From contig NZ_FONY01000023.1 in NCBI RefSeq assembly GCF_900113045.1, positions 25,236 through 89,235 of the forward strand: a stretch of DNA of 64,000 bases, written 5' to 3'. The stretch's first letter is position 1, and every line of letters starts with the position of its first letter. The notes beneath the pieces were generated by a model that searched no databases, had not been told where the DNA came from, and saw only the letters and a list, made by a program, of their open reading frames with translations. The position numbers and the translations under genes are program-made. This stretch comes from Thermoflexibacter ruber. GTDB lineage: Bacteria; Bacteroidota; Bacteroidia; Cytophagales; Thermoflexibacteraceae. Below are positions 17,075 to 25,442 of the stretch, one piece after another.

Positions 17075-18469
17075 ATGAAGCCCCAAGATAAAAACATAGA
17101 AGACCTGTTTAGGTCTGCATTTGAAAATGCTTCTTTAGAACCCCCACGCAAGGAGGAGATGTGGACGCATATTCAAAGTGCAGTGCAAAAACCACCTGTA
17201 TCTCTTTGGAGAACTAAGCGATTCAGAGTAAGTAGTATTGCTGCTTCTATTGCTTTACTCATCGGGCTATTGTACTATTCCTATCAAGACAATGCTGTTT
17301 CTTCTGCTGATAAAAAAAGTAATGAGTCTGTGGTTTCTTCTCCTTCAGTAGAAAATCAGGCTTCTTTAGATGAGCAAGCACTTACAGAAAAGAATACATT
17401 GCTTAAAAAAGGCAATGAGAATGAGTTAAAAACAGAAAAAAATAATAAAGTAGAGAAAAAACAAGACTTTGAAAGTGATGGGAAAAGTGATAGAAACGAT
17501 AACGATATAGTTCTCAAATCTAAATCTGCGAAGTCAAATTCAAATGATGTTTTAAAAGACGAGTTTGAGAATGAAAGTGAGTTGAGTGCTTTGTTAGAAA
17601 ATATAGATAATCCTACTACTCCCAAGGATGAGAAAACACTCGCAAAAACATACTTAGAAGTCAAAGAGATTATTTCCATAGCCAATCCTAAAATTATCGT
17701 TCCTTTTGCTTTAGACAAACAACCTGTCTTGCAATTAGTAAAGGTGGCGCCTGTTGTGCTTCAGACAGATAAAGACGAAAAAGCAGAAAATGAGTGGTGG
17801 ATAGGCTTTACAGGTTTTTATAATCATTATACGCCTAATATTACTGTTACTTCGCCAGATTTGCCTACATCTCTGCTTAAATTTAGCACGACAAGAAATT
17901 TTACTGATTGTACCAACGTTGCTAAAGCAATCAGAGATGATATTCAGGTGAGTCCTTCTATCTCGGTGGGAATAGATATTGGTAAATTGGTAGGTAAAAA
18001 CTGGTTTTTTAGGTCTGGTATTAGCTTTACTAATTTCAGATACAGTTTTAATTCTCCTATTTTAGAAAAACCTTCTGCCAGTTCAGCACAATCAAGGGCA
18101 ATAAGGTACGAAAATGTTACATCTAATACTACTTCGCAAATAGTTATTCCTGTCCAATTTGGTTATCAGTCTTTTAGCAAGAGTAACTTGTTAGACTGGT
18201 TTGTGGCGGGAGGCTTTACTTCAGATATTTTGTTGAATAACTCTTTAACCCCGACCTACTCTGAAGTAACTTATGACTTTGGTACTTACAAGTCTTTAAA
18301 TATCTCTTTCACGGGCAGTGCAGGCGTGCTATACCATGTTACTCCCAAGTTTAGCACTTTATTAGAGTTAAACTACCGCCGTACCACTTCTTCTGTGTAT
18401 GATTCTCCTAACTTAACTTCACAGCCACACTGGATTGGGGTAGGGTTAGGGGCAAGATTGAAGTTTTAA
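17075..18469 (+). CDS. Inner-membrane/beta-barrel hybrid protein in an ECF sigma operon
   Basis: The N-terminal part (LFRSAFENASLEPPRKEEMW) is short, cytoplasmic and resembles the sigma-proximal segment of Bacteroidota anti-sigma-like proteins. One transmembrane helix follows at about residues 52-68 (VSSIAASIALLIGLLYYSY), then 130 residues rich in Ser, Lys, Asn and Glu. The C-terminal 230 residues look like an outer-membrane beta-barrel (EWWIGFTGFYNHYTPN, GVLYHVTPKFSTLLELNYRR, IGVGLGARLKF with terminal Phe). One polypeptide would thus span from cytoplasm to outer membrane. It may act as a sigma regulator that senses the outer membrane directly; this is inference. The start is ATG, one codon after a TTG. 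Confidence 0.7.
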   Translation: MKPQDKNIEDLFRSAFENASLEPPRKEEMWTHIQSAVQKPPVSLWRTKRFRVSSIAASIALLIGLLYYSYQDNAVSSADKKSNESVVSSPSVENQASLDEQALTEKNTLLKKGNENELKTEKNNKVEKKQDFESDGKSDRNDNDIVLKSKSAKSNSNDVLKDEFENESELSALLENIDNPTTPKDEKTLAKTYLEVKEIISIANPKIIVPFALDKQPVLQLVKVAPVVLQTDKDEKAENEWWIGFTGFYNHYTPNITVTSPDLPTSLLKFSTTRNFTDCTNVAKAIRDDIQVSPSISVGIDIGKLVGKNWFFRSGISFTNFRYSFNSPILEKPSASSAQSRAIRYENVTSNTTSQIVIPVQFGYQSFSKSNLLDWFVAGGFTSDILLNNSLTPTYSEVTYDFGTYKSLNISFTGSAGVLYHVTPKFSTLLELNYRRTTSSVYDSPNLTSQPHWIGVGLGARLKF

Positions 18470-18470
18470 A

Positions 18471-18508
18471 AAACGTTTATAAGGTCTTACTCAACCCTAT
18501 AAACGTTT
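18471..18508. terminator. Bidirectional hairpin between convergent genes
   Basis: Arms AAACGTTTATAAGG and CCCTATAAACGTTT pair with one mismatch around a 10-base loop. It sits exactly between the 3' ends of the plus-strand barrel gene and the minus-strand BNR protein gene. The T-run is weak. Confidence 0.55.
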
Positions 18509-18519
18509 GTGCCAAAAGA

Positions 18520-21500
18520 TTACTTATCCGCCGCTTTGAACTCCTCAAAACTTCTAAGTTTGATTTCCTCTAATTTAAGTTTGGCTAATTGAGTATTGAT
18601 AGTTAGTAAGATTTTACTTTTGAAACTATCTACCTCACTTTGTGCGGTTTTAAGTTTCCCTTCTAACAGTGCTAAGTTACTCAGCTGCGCATTAGAGGGT
18701 CTGCCGTAATAGCCAGCCACTTCACTATACAAGGTAGCTATTTTTTCCCTTAGCTGCGGTTCAGCACTACCTACGTAGTTATCGCCTTTGGTAATGACCA
18801 AAGTTTCTTTGAGCTTGCTTAGCTGATTGAGATAAGGAGTAAAACTTTTTTTCAAAGTAGCATTTTTATTTGCTCTATCACTAATTGCTTCGCTGAGGGC
18901 ATCTACGTTGTCGACCATGTAAGCCAACTGCTCAGTCATATTGTAAAGTTTCATGGCAGTTTCGTACTGTATTTTGCGGTCAGCGTCAGTATGTAGGCTA
19001 TTAGGGTCAGCGACAAGTTCTATTTTGGTTTCGTAGGTTTCATTGCCTTTGACCATTCTTACTGTATAAATGCCTGCTGGCAAGCGTGGGGCAGTAAAAC
19101 CTCCAAAAGATAGAGTTTTTCCTTTGGCAACTTTGGGAGTTTTAAGCCTATAATTCCAATTCACAATATTGATTCCTTTGGCTTTGCTTGGGGCTAAATC
19201 TGCTATTACCTTTCCGTTTTGGTCTAATACTTCTAAGGTCATTTTCCCAAAGGTATGTCGGTTTTTGAGGTAATAAATCACTTGTGCGTTTCTGTTTGGA
19301 TTTGCCCCTACGTACTCGCCCATATCGCCACCTTCGGAGAAAGGGGTATCATCTCTGAGTACAGTAGGCTTAGTTTTGAAAAAATACACATTTTTACTGA
19401 TATTTTCATTGGTAATTTGTCGCAAAGGGCTAATATCGTCTATGATGATAATTCCTCTGCCATGCGTACCCATCACCAAATCATTGGTTTCAGGGTGAAT
19501 AGTGATGTAGTGAACGGCTACACTTGGCATATTGTTAGTAAACTGCGACCAATTTTGTCCTCCATCTACGGTAATGAACAAACCTACTTCCGTACCTAAA
19601 AATAAGAGGTTAGGGTTTTCTAAATCTTCTTTGATGTTTCTTGTAAATCCTTTAATATCAGGTGTAACCAAAGATTTCCAAGTTTTGCCCATGTCGGTAG
19701 TTTTGTAAACGTAAGGGGTCATATCGTTTTGGGTATGCCCTTCAAAGACTACATAGCAAATGTTTTTATCAAAACGGCTGGGTTCTACGTGGTAAGTCCA
19801 CGTATTTTTAGGCAAATTAGGGACGTTGGCAATGAGGTTTGTCCAAGTTTTTCCTCCATCAGTAGTAAGTTGTAAATTACCGTCATCAGTGCCTACCCAG
19901 ATGATATTTTCATCTAAGGGCGACTCGGCTATGGTAAAAATAGTACAGTGATTTTCTGCCCCAGAGTTATCCACAGAGATTCCACCTGAGTTTTCTTGGT
20001 CTTGCTTTTTCTTATCATTGGTGGTCAAATCGGGAGAAATTTTTACCCAAGTTTCGCCCATGTCGTCTGACCTATGCAAAAACTGACTACCTACATAGAG
20101 CCTATCGGGTTTGTGTGGGCTAATTTGGATAGGGGTATTCCAGTTGAAACGCAGTTTTTCTTTCTCATCGGTAGGGTAGGGCTTAATAATTTTTGACTGT
20201 TGCTTGTCTGTATTGTATCGCCAAATATTTTCTGCCCCCTGCATTTCAGAGTAGATAATGTTTGGCTTAGTTGGGTGGCGATATACCCTAAAGCCATCGC
20301 CTGCGCCTACGGAAAACCAATCTCTGTTCTCTATGCCCCCGGGGCTTTCTGAAGGACCGTACCAGGAGCCATTGTCCTGCAACCCACCATAGATTTTATA
20401 AGGTTTGGAATTGTCCACGCTGACGTGATAGTATTGGGAAACAGGAACATTTTTGACCATTTCAAAGACATTGCCACCGTCCCAAGAGCGATACAAGCCT
20501 CCGTCAGTTGCTACAAAAAGCATATTGGAATTATTGATGTCAAACCAATAATCGTGAATATCGCTATGTACGCCTCCATGTTGGCGGAAAGTTTTGCCTC
20601 CATCTCGGCTGATAGAGCCATTCAAACCCGCCTTGCAAATAATATCAGGGTTTTTAGGGTCTATGACGATGCGTGAAAAATAAAAAGGTCTAACAGTAAG
20701 TTCAAAATCTCCGTTTAAGAACTTCCAATTTTGCCCTCCATCATCAGAACGGTACAAACCTTTGCTTTCAGGTTTTTCAGATTCTATGACTGCATACAGA
20801 ATATTGGTATTAGAAGGGGCGATAGCTACAGCGATGCGTCCCAGTTTGCCTGTGGGGAAACCATTGTGGATTTTCTGCCAAGTTTTTCCTGCGTCAGTAG
20901 ATTTGTATAAAGCACTTTTTGTACCTCCTGAACTGAAAGAGTAAGCAGTTCTGCGAAACTCCCAAAAGGCAGCATACAAAATGTTAGGATTTTTAGGGTC
21001 TATACTTAGGTCAGAGCAACCTGTGGTCTCGTCCACGTACAAGATTTTTTCCCAAGTTTTCCCACCGTCAGTAGTTTTGTAAACTCCTCTTTCTGTACTA
21101 TTTCCCCAAAGATTGCCTAGTACACCCACATAAATCGTACTCGGATTGTTAGGGTCTATTTGGATACTACTGATGCGTTCGGATTTTTCCAAGCCCATTT
21201 TCGTCCAATTTTGTCCGCCATCTTCGCTTTTGTAAATGCCATCGCCAATAGAAACGCTGTTGCGTGTCCAGACCTCTCCTGTACCTACCCAGACTATCTT
21301 GTCGGGGGTCTTAGGGTCGACAGCTACTGCGCCTATAGATTGGATATGCTTATCAAAAATGGGTTTGAAAATTACCCCCCCGTCAGTAGATTTCCACACA
21401 CCGCCGCCCGCAGTGCCTATGTAGATAATGCGGGAGTCGGTAGGGTGTCCCTCTATGTCCGTAATACGACCGCTCATAAGGGCAGGACCTATCTGCCTTG

Positions 21501-21609
21501 CGCGCATAGAGCCAAAAAGCTCTTCGCCTTTAAGTAGAATTGCTTCTTGGGCAAGAACGGCTACGAGGGAAAAAAAGTAGCAAATTGCCAATAAATACAG
21601 TTTTCTCAT
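18520..21609 (-). CDS. Large secreted BNR/sortilin-like (VPS10-type) repeat protein
   Basis: A 1029-residue protein with an N-terminal signal peptide (ending AVLAQ). Many Asp-box motifs of the S/T-x-D-x-G-x-x-W type recur through the first 700 residues (KSTDGG, KSEDGGQNWTK, KTTDGGKTWEK, KSTDAGKTWQK, RSDDGGQNWKF, RSDDMGETWVK, KTTDMGKTWKS), interleaved with DPKNPDI/IYVG-type strands. This defines a beta-propeller of the sialidase/sortilin superfamily. The last 300 residues contain an Ig-like segment (GGFTAPRLPAGIYTVRMV) and a helical C-terminus. Relatives are annotated as glycosyl hydrolases, but catalytic residues are not evident, so a surface binding role is equally possible. No T9SS C-terminal domain is seen. 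Confidence 0.85.
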   Translation of the reverse strand: MRKLYLLAICYFFSLVAVLAQEAILLKGEELFGSMRARQIGPALMSGRITDIEGHPTDSRIIYIGTAGGGVWKSTDGGVIFKPIFDKHIQSIGAVAVDPKTPDKIVWVGTGEVWTRNSVSIGDGIYKSEDGGQNWTKMGLEKSERISSIQIDPNNPSTIYVGVLGNLWGNSTERGVYKTTDGGKTWEKILYVDETTGCSDLSIDPKNPNILYAAFWEFRRTAYSFSSGGTKSALYKSTDAGKTWQKIHNGFPTGKLGRIAVAIAPSNTNILYAVIESEKPESKGLYRSDDGGQNWKFLNGDFELTVRPFYFSRIVIDPKNPDIICKAGLNGSISRDGGKTFRQHGGVHSDIHDYWFDINNSNMLFVATDGGLYRSWDGGNVFEMVKNVPVSQYYHVSVDNSKPYKIYGGLQDNGSWYGPSESPGGIENRDWFSVGAGDGFRVYRHPTKPNIIYSEMQGAENIWRYNTDKQQSKIIKPYPTDEKEKLRFNWNTPIQISPHKPDRLYVGSQFLHRSDDMGETWVKISPDLTTNDKKKQDQENSGGISVDNSGAENHCTIFTIAESPLDENIIWVGTDDGNLQLTTDGGKTWTNLIANVPNLPKNTWTYHVEPSRFDKNICYVVFEGHTQNDMTPYVYKTTDMGKTWKSLVTPDIKGFTRNIKEDLENPNLLFLGTEVGLFITVDGGQNWSQFTNNMPSVAVHYITIHPETNDLVMGTHGRGIIIIDDISPLRQITNENISKNVYFFKTKPTVLRDDTPFSEGGDMGEYVGANPNRNAQVIYYLKNRHTFGKMTLEVLDQNGKVIADLAPSKAKGINIVNWNYRLKTPKVAKGKTLSFGGFTAPRLPAGIYTVRMVKGNETYETKIELVADPNSLHTDADRKIQYETAMKLYNMTEQLAYMVDNVDALSEAISDRANKNATLKKSFTPYLNQLSKLKETLVITKGDNYVGSAEPQLREKIATLYSEVAGYYGRPSNAQLSNLALLEGKLKTAQSEVDSFKSKILLTINTQLAKLKLEEIKLRSFEEFKAADK

Positions 21610-21660
21610 TTTTTTTGTATTTTTAAGTTATTGAATTGTTGGTATTTTCTGTGATTAGAG

Positions 21661-21812
21661 TTTTTACTATTTGATTTTCAATAGCCTACTTTTTTAGTAT
21701 TCAATGGTTAATTCATCTAAGTTGTTGCTGACTATTGATAAAACACAGACTTTTGAGTAATTCATCAGTGAAAATCGGTCTAATCTATAAAATCTGTGTT
21801 CTAAAATTATTA
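21661..21812 (-). repeat. Dispersed intergenic repeat R1, copy A (inverted relative to copy B)
   Basis: The reverse complement of this stretch is clearly similar to 54508-54690: both contain AATAATTTTAGAACAC, then GATTTTCACTGATGAATTAC, CTGTGTTTTAT, AATAGTCAG, TTAGATGAAT and a final AAGTAG-CTATTGAA. Copy A lacks about 30 bases in the middle. It lies in the 617-bp gap between two genes and has no coding frame. Confidence 0.8.
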
Positions 21813-22072
21813 CATGAAAGGTTATTCATTCAACTTGGTAATTCATATACAAGTGAAAGCTCTAATTTCTATAAAAAAACTATATACTTGATAACAAATA
21901 TAAACTTTTAGAAAAAATCCTAAAAATTGTAAGAGGCTTTTTGGGCTAAAGTTTGGGCTACTTCAAAAGATTTTCATGATTTTTTTGAATGATTGAGAGC
22001 CAAAGAAGTTTTTATATTTGAAAAAATAATCTAAGTACATGAGCAAATTAAAACAGCCTTCTGCCCCTATCT

Positions 22073-22172
22073 AAATCTTTCCCCACAGGAGAAAGAATTC
22101 TTGATAATCAAAGGCTTGACTCTCTTCCCCAAAAGGGGGTGCAGTGCAACGGAAGGGTTGGGGATGGGGCGG
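22073..22172 (+). repeat. Dispersed palindromic-doublet repeat R2, copy 1
   Basis: Two small hairpins occur in tandem: CTTTC...GAAAG (22077-22095) and a CTTCCCC / GGGGG stem, followed by GCAGTGCAAC. The whole stretch aligns with 41497-41592. The rest of the gap from 21610 to 22226 shows only this, R1 copy A and AT-rich sequence. Confidence 0.7.
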
Positions 22173-22226
22173 TTATTTTTGTTGATGTACTTAAGGCGAG
22201 CATTTTAATTTAAAAGACCATAGCGA

Positions 22227-22808
22227 ATGAAAAATATACTCCTTAATTTCATCTCAAATTATATTTCTCTCACCGAAGAGGAAATGAATGCTATATTTTC
22301 TTTGGACATATTTCGTTCAGTAAAGAAAGGTACGATTTTATTAAGAGAAGGGCAAAAATCAAAAGAAAGCTACTTTGTTCTTAAAGGCTGTATTAGAACC
22401 TATTTCCTAATAGACGGAGAAGAAAAAACAACTGCTTTCTATACAGAAATGGAGGCTTTGACTCCCCCTTGTGTGATAAGCCAAACTCCCTCTGAATATT
22501 ATGTGAGTTGTTTGGAGGACACTATTCTTGTTGCTTCAAATGCTGACATGGAAGCAGAAATGAACAGTAAATTTCCAAAGTTTGAGATTATGTGCAGAAA
22601 ACTGTCAGAAGAACTATTAGCAAAACAACGGATAGATTTTGATGAATTTAAGACTTCTTCACCCGAGCAGCGATACCTGAATTTATTGCACAAACGCCCC
22701 GACCTTATTCAGCGTGTACCTCAACATCAGTTAGCAAGCTACCTTGGCATAACACCGCAATCATTGAGCAGACTTAGGGCAAGAATTATGGAAAAAAGCA
22801 AGGGCTAA
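22227..22808 (+). CDS. Crp/Fnr family transcriptional regulator
   Basis: A 193-residue regulator. The cNMP-binding-like domain covers about residues 1-120 (FRSVKKGTILLREGQKSKESYFVLKGCIRTYFL), but the phosphate-binding cassette arginine and glutamate of true cAMP receptors are not recognisable. The C-terminal helix-turn-helix is VPQHQLASYLGITPQSLSRLRARI. Such short Crp/Fnr members are common in Bacteroidota and often regulate the next gene, here a small outer-membrane-like protein. Its effector is unknown. Confidence 0.88.
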   Translation: MKNILLNFISNYISLTEEEMNAIFSLDIFRSVKKGTILLREGQKSKESYFVLKGCIRTYFLIDGEEKTTAFYTEMEALTPPCVISQTPSEYYVSCLEDTILVASNADMEAEMNSKFPKFEIMCRKLSEELLAKQRIDFDEFKTSSPEQRYLNLLHKRPDLIQRVPQHQLASYLGITPQSLSRLRARIMEKSKG

Positions 22809-22854
22809 TTTCGTTTCTTAACTTAGGTGAACGAATTATTGTAGGGTACCAATC

Positions 22855-22862
22855 TACTTTTG
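22855..22862 (+). promoter_or_regulatory. Candidate -7 element for the following secreted protein
   Basis: TACTTTTG matches TAnnTTTG, 31 bases before the preferred ATG. No TTTG at the right distance upstream, which would fit a promoter needing an activator such as the adjacent Crp/Fnr protein; that is only a possibility. Confidence 0.35.
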
Positions 22863-22892
22863 CAGTATCGTTTAACAAAAACACATACAGAT

Positions 22893-23522
22893 ATGCAAAA
22901 GAAAATTTTTTGGATTGGACTTGCCTTAGTTTTGGCAAGCAGTTTACAAGTGAATGCACAATATGCCAAGACCGACAGTACTTACAAGCGGTGGTTTGTA
23001 GGGACTTCTCTTTTTGTCATAATGGGTAATTTTGATAAAGAAAATCCACCCAATTTTGCTCAAATAGATATAGGTTATCGGATTACAGGAAAAGATATAA
23101 TTAGATTTTCTCCCAAAACTTGGAAATATGCTTGGCCGAATGGTATTCACCCATTTTTAAACGAAGCCTACAAAAAGCCCGAAGAAAAATTTCCTGGGTA
23201 TGTACGTGAGATAGGTATAACAGCGTCATATCAAAGATTTTTATGGAAAGGTTTGTATGCCCAATTGGACGTTATGCCTACTTGGCAAATTTTTGCGAAT
23301 GACAATGGTAACAAAATAAAAGACGGTTTTCAAATTTTTAATTCATACCGTTTGGGTTATCATATCAAGCTCTTTAAAGACAAATTTTTCTTCCAACCTT
23401 CAATATGTGTAACCCACCGTGCCTATCATACACAATTACCCGATGGGTTTAAGCAGTTGGACGATAAGTGGTCTAAGTTTGTCTTTCCTGAACCAGGGTT
23501 TAATATTGGTTTTAATTTTTAA
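22893..23522 (+). CDS. Small secreted, beta-barrel-like protein of unknown function
   Basis: A signal peptide (WIGLALVLASSLQVNAQ) precedes about 190 residues with alternating aromatic strands: RWFVGTSLFVIMGNF, FAQIDIGYRITGKD, REIGITASYQRFLWKG, NSYRLGYHIKLFKDKFFF, and a final PGFNIGFNF ending in Phe. This suggests a small outer-membrane barrel. I do not recognise a named family. The last codons lie inside the left copy of a 163-bp direct repeat, and a diverged version of its tail (KWSKFVFPEP) recurs before the intact dehydrogenase gene 1.7 kb on. The start is ATG; a TTG 11 codons earlier would run through the -7 element. Confidence 0.65.
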   Translation: MQKKIFWIGLALVLASSLQVNAQYAKTDSTYKRWFVGTSLFVIMGNFDKENPPNFAQIDIGYRITGKDIIRFSPKTWKYAWPNGIHPFLNEAYKKPEEKFPGYVREIGITASYQRFLWKGLYAQLDVMPTWQIFANDNGNKIKDGFQIFNSYRLGYHIKLFKDKFFFQPSICVTHRAYHTQLPDGFKQLDDKWSKFVFPEPGFNIGFNF

Positions 23523-23662
23523 AGAAACAGAAATGAAAGCCGCAATTTGCACAAAATATGGTTCGCCTGAAGTCATAATCATTCAGGATATACCAAAGCC
23601 CAATCCCAGCAAGCAACAAATCCTTGTAAAAATAATGGCAACTGCCGTCAATTCGGGTGATG
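23500..23662 (+). repeat. 163-bp direct repeat, left copy
   Basis: Identical base for base to 25280-25442 (offset 1780). It contains the last codons of the upstream secreted-protein gene, the 10-base spacer and the first 43 codons of the alcohol dehydrogenase. Similarity stops abruptly on the right at GGGTGATG. Confidence 0.95.
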
Positions 23663-23691
23663 GTGGTAATTTTACAAAAATACCTTACTAA
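23533..23691 (+). pseudogene. Truncated 5' fragment of the alcohol dehydrogenase gene
   Basis: It carries the ATG and first 43 codons of the dehydrogenase encoded at 25313, with identical bases, then joins unrelated sequence and stops after nine foreign residues (52 codons in all). It lacks the cofactor domain and cannot be active. It marks the left junction of the inserted hydrolase segment. Confidence 0.9.
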
Positions 23692-23710
23692 ATTTCAATT
23701 AAATAAAAAA

Positions 23711-25104
23711 ATGAAGAGATTAATTTTAGCAATTTCACTAATTCTAATTGGACAATTAACATTTGGACAAGACCGCATCAAAAAACTTGATAGTTTATTG
23801 ACAGCAATGCACTCAAATGAAAATCTAAATGGCAACATTCTAATCGCTGAAGAAGGCAAAGTTATGTATAAAAAAAGCTTTGGAAATGCAGATGAAGATA
23901 CTAAACAAAAACTAAATGAAAACTCCATTTTTGAATTAGCATCTTGTTCCAAGCAATTTACTGCAATGGCAATAATGATACTAAAAGAAAAAGGGAAATT
24001 AAATTTAGATGATAATATTTCAAAATTTATTCCTGAATTAGCGAACTACAAAAATATAACAATCAAAAATCTACTTAATCATACAGGCGGACTGCCTGAT
24101 TATATGGATTTAATGGACAGCTTGTTTGATAAATCAAAAATTGCAACTAACAAAGACATAATTGCACTATTTAGTAAAGTCCAACCCAAAATCCTATTTG
24201 CACCAAATACAAAATATGAATACAGTAACACAGGATATGCCTTATTAGCCTCAATTATAGAAAAAGCATCAGGACAATCCTATGCCGATTTTTTACAAAA
24301 CAACATTTTTAAACCTTTAAAAATGACAAGGAGCTTTGTTTATACACGAAGATTTGCACCAAAGAATATAGACAATTATGCTTTTGGTTATATTTATTCA
24401 GACAGTTTAAAAAAATATATTTTACCTGATGACTTGACTGAAACAAAAAGTGTGATTTGGTTAGATGGAATTGTTGGCGATGGTTGTGTAAACTCAACCA
24501 TAAATGATTTATTGAAATGGGACAGAGCCTTATATACAAACAAATTACTTTCAAAAAATGGAATGAAAGAACTTTTTGAAGCAGCTACTTTAAATGACAA
24601 GTCCAAAACTAAATATGGTTTTGGCTGGGTAATTGATGACAATGCCGACTTTGGGAAAATTGTTTCGCATGGTGGGGTTTGGCCGGGTTATGTAACCTAT
24701 ATTGAAAGACACATCGCAAATGACAAAACTATTATTATACTACAAAACCATGATAATGTATCAATTCCATTTAAACATATAAGAAGTATTTTGTATAACA
24801 GGTCACATTACCACCAACGAAAATAAGAACTGAAATAAAATTGCCAGTTGAGCAGTTACAGAACTATGTTGGAACGTATGAAATTGATAAAGACTTCAAA
24901 TTGATAATCAAATTAAAAAATGACCAATTATTTGCAGAAGCAACGGGACAGAACGCATTGCCAATATTTGCTGAAAGTGAAACACTCTTTTTCCTGAAAG
25001 TTGTGGATGCTCAATTAGAATTTGAAAAAAATGATAAAAATGAAATTGTAAAATTATTTTTACTTCAGAATGGAAATAGAATAGAAGCAAAACGGACAGA
25101 GTAA
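23711..25104 (+). pseudogene. Class C beta-lactamase-like serine hydrolase, frameshifted near its C-terminal domain
   Basis: A signal peptide (ending LTFGQ) is followed by a complete serine-hydrolase domain: SCSK (S-x-x-K), HTGGLPDY, YSNTGY (Y-x-N) and SHGGVWPG (HGG). The first frame stops at 24826. The next frame continues with the expected sequence, LPPTKIRTEIKLPVEQLQNY to EAKRTE at 25104, a small C-terminal beta domain usual in this family. The switch maps to about 24797-24803 (AACAGGTCAC), consistent with loss of one A from AACAAGG. The catalytic domain is intact, so the shortened product (372 residues) may still work. The segment is AT-rich and sits between 163-bp direct repeats, so it was probably gained. 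Confidence 0.85.
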
Positions 25105-25110
25105 AAAACT

Positions 25111-25247
25111 GCTACCAACAGCCGTATTCCAAAAGCGAGGGTGAAGTGCTTCGATTAACAGTTTTTTCGTATAATTGAAGGGCGGTTTTCCAAATGAACG
25201 GTAGTGCTAAAAAGCCCTGCCTTCCCAAAGAGGCAACACGTTGGGCG
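25111..25247 (+). repeat. attC-like imperfect palindrome behind the serine hydrolase
   Basis: It begins 6 bases after the end of the hydrolase reading frame. Left side: CTACCAACAGCCG ... GGGTGAAGTGCTTCGATT; right side: GAACGGTAGTGCTAAAAAGC ... GGCAACACGTTGGGC. The two sides pair imperfectly (CCAAC with GTTGG, GGG with CCC, AGTGCT with AGTGCTA) and the end GTTGGGC fits GTTRRRY, the integron core. The middle (about 45 bases) is variable. Position after a single gene and the palindromic form resemble a cassette attC site. No integrase is in the window; recombination is inference. Confidence 0.5.
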
Positions 25248-25279
25248 AAAAATGGTCAAAATTTGTCTTCCCAGAGCCA
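25248..25279 (+). other. Diverged copy of the 3' end of the upstream secreted-protein gene
   Basis: This short piece would encode KWSKFVFPEP, as at the end of the gene at 22893-23522, but differs at many bases from the copy at 23467-23499, whereas the following 163 bases are identical. It begins right at the end of the attC-like site. It therefore came from a related but different allele. Confidence 0.65.
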
Positions 25280-25442
25280 TTAATATTGGTTTTAATTTTT
25301 AAAGAAACAGAAATGAAAGCCGCAATTTGCACAAAATATGGTTCGCCTGAAGTCATAATCATTCAGGATATACCAAAGCCCAATCCCAGCAAGCAACAAA
25401 TCCTTGTAAAAATAATGGCAACTGCCGTCAATTCGGGTGATG
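25280..25442 (+). repeat. 163-bp direct repeat, right copy
   Basis: Identical to 23500-23662. It carries the start of the intact dehydrogenase gene. The two copies bracket about 1.6 kb containing the serine hydrolase and attC-like site. Confidence 0.95.

Noticed and set aside
23419..23691. 90-codon frame spanning the secreted-protein tail and the dehydrogenase fragment
   Set aside because: It is a read-through of the junction; only the part from the ATG at 23533 corresponds to a known protein, and that part is a truncated copy.
23662..25279. Classical transposon carrying the serine hydrolase
   Set aside because: No transposase, no terminal inverted repeats and repeats far longer than target duplications.
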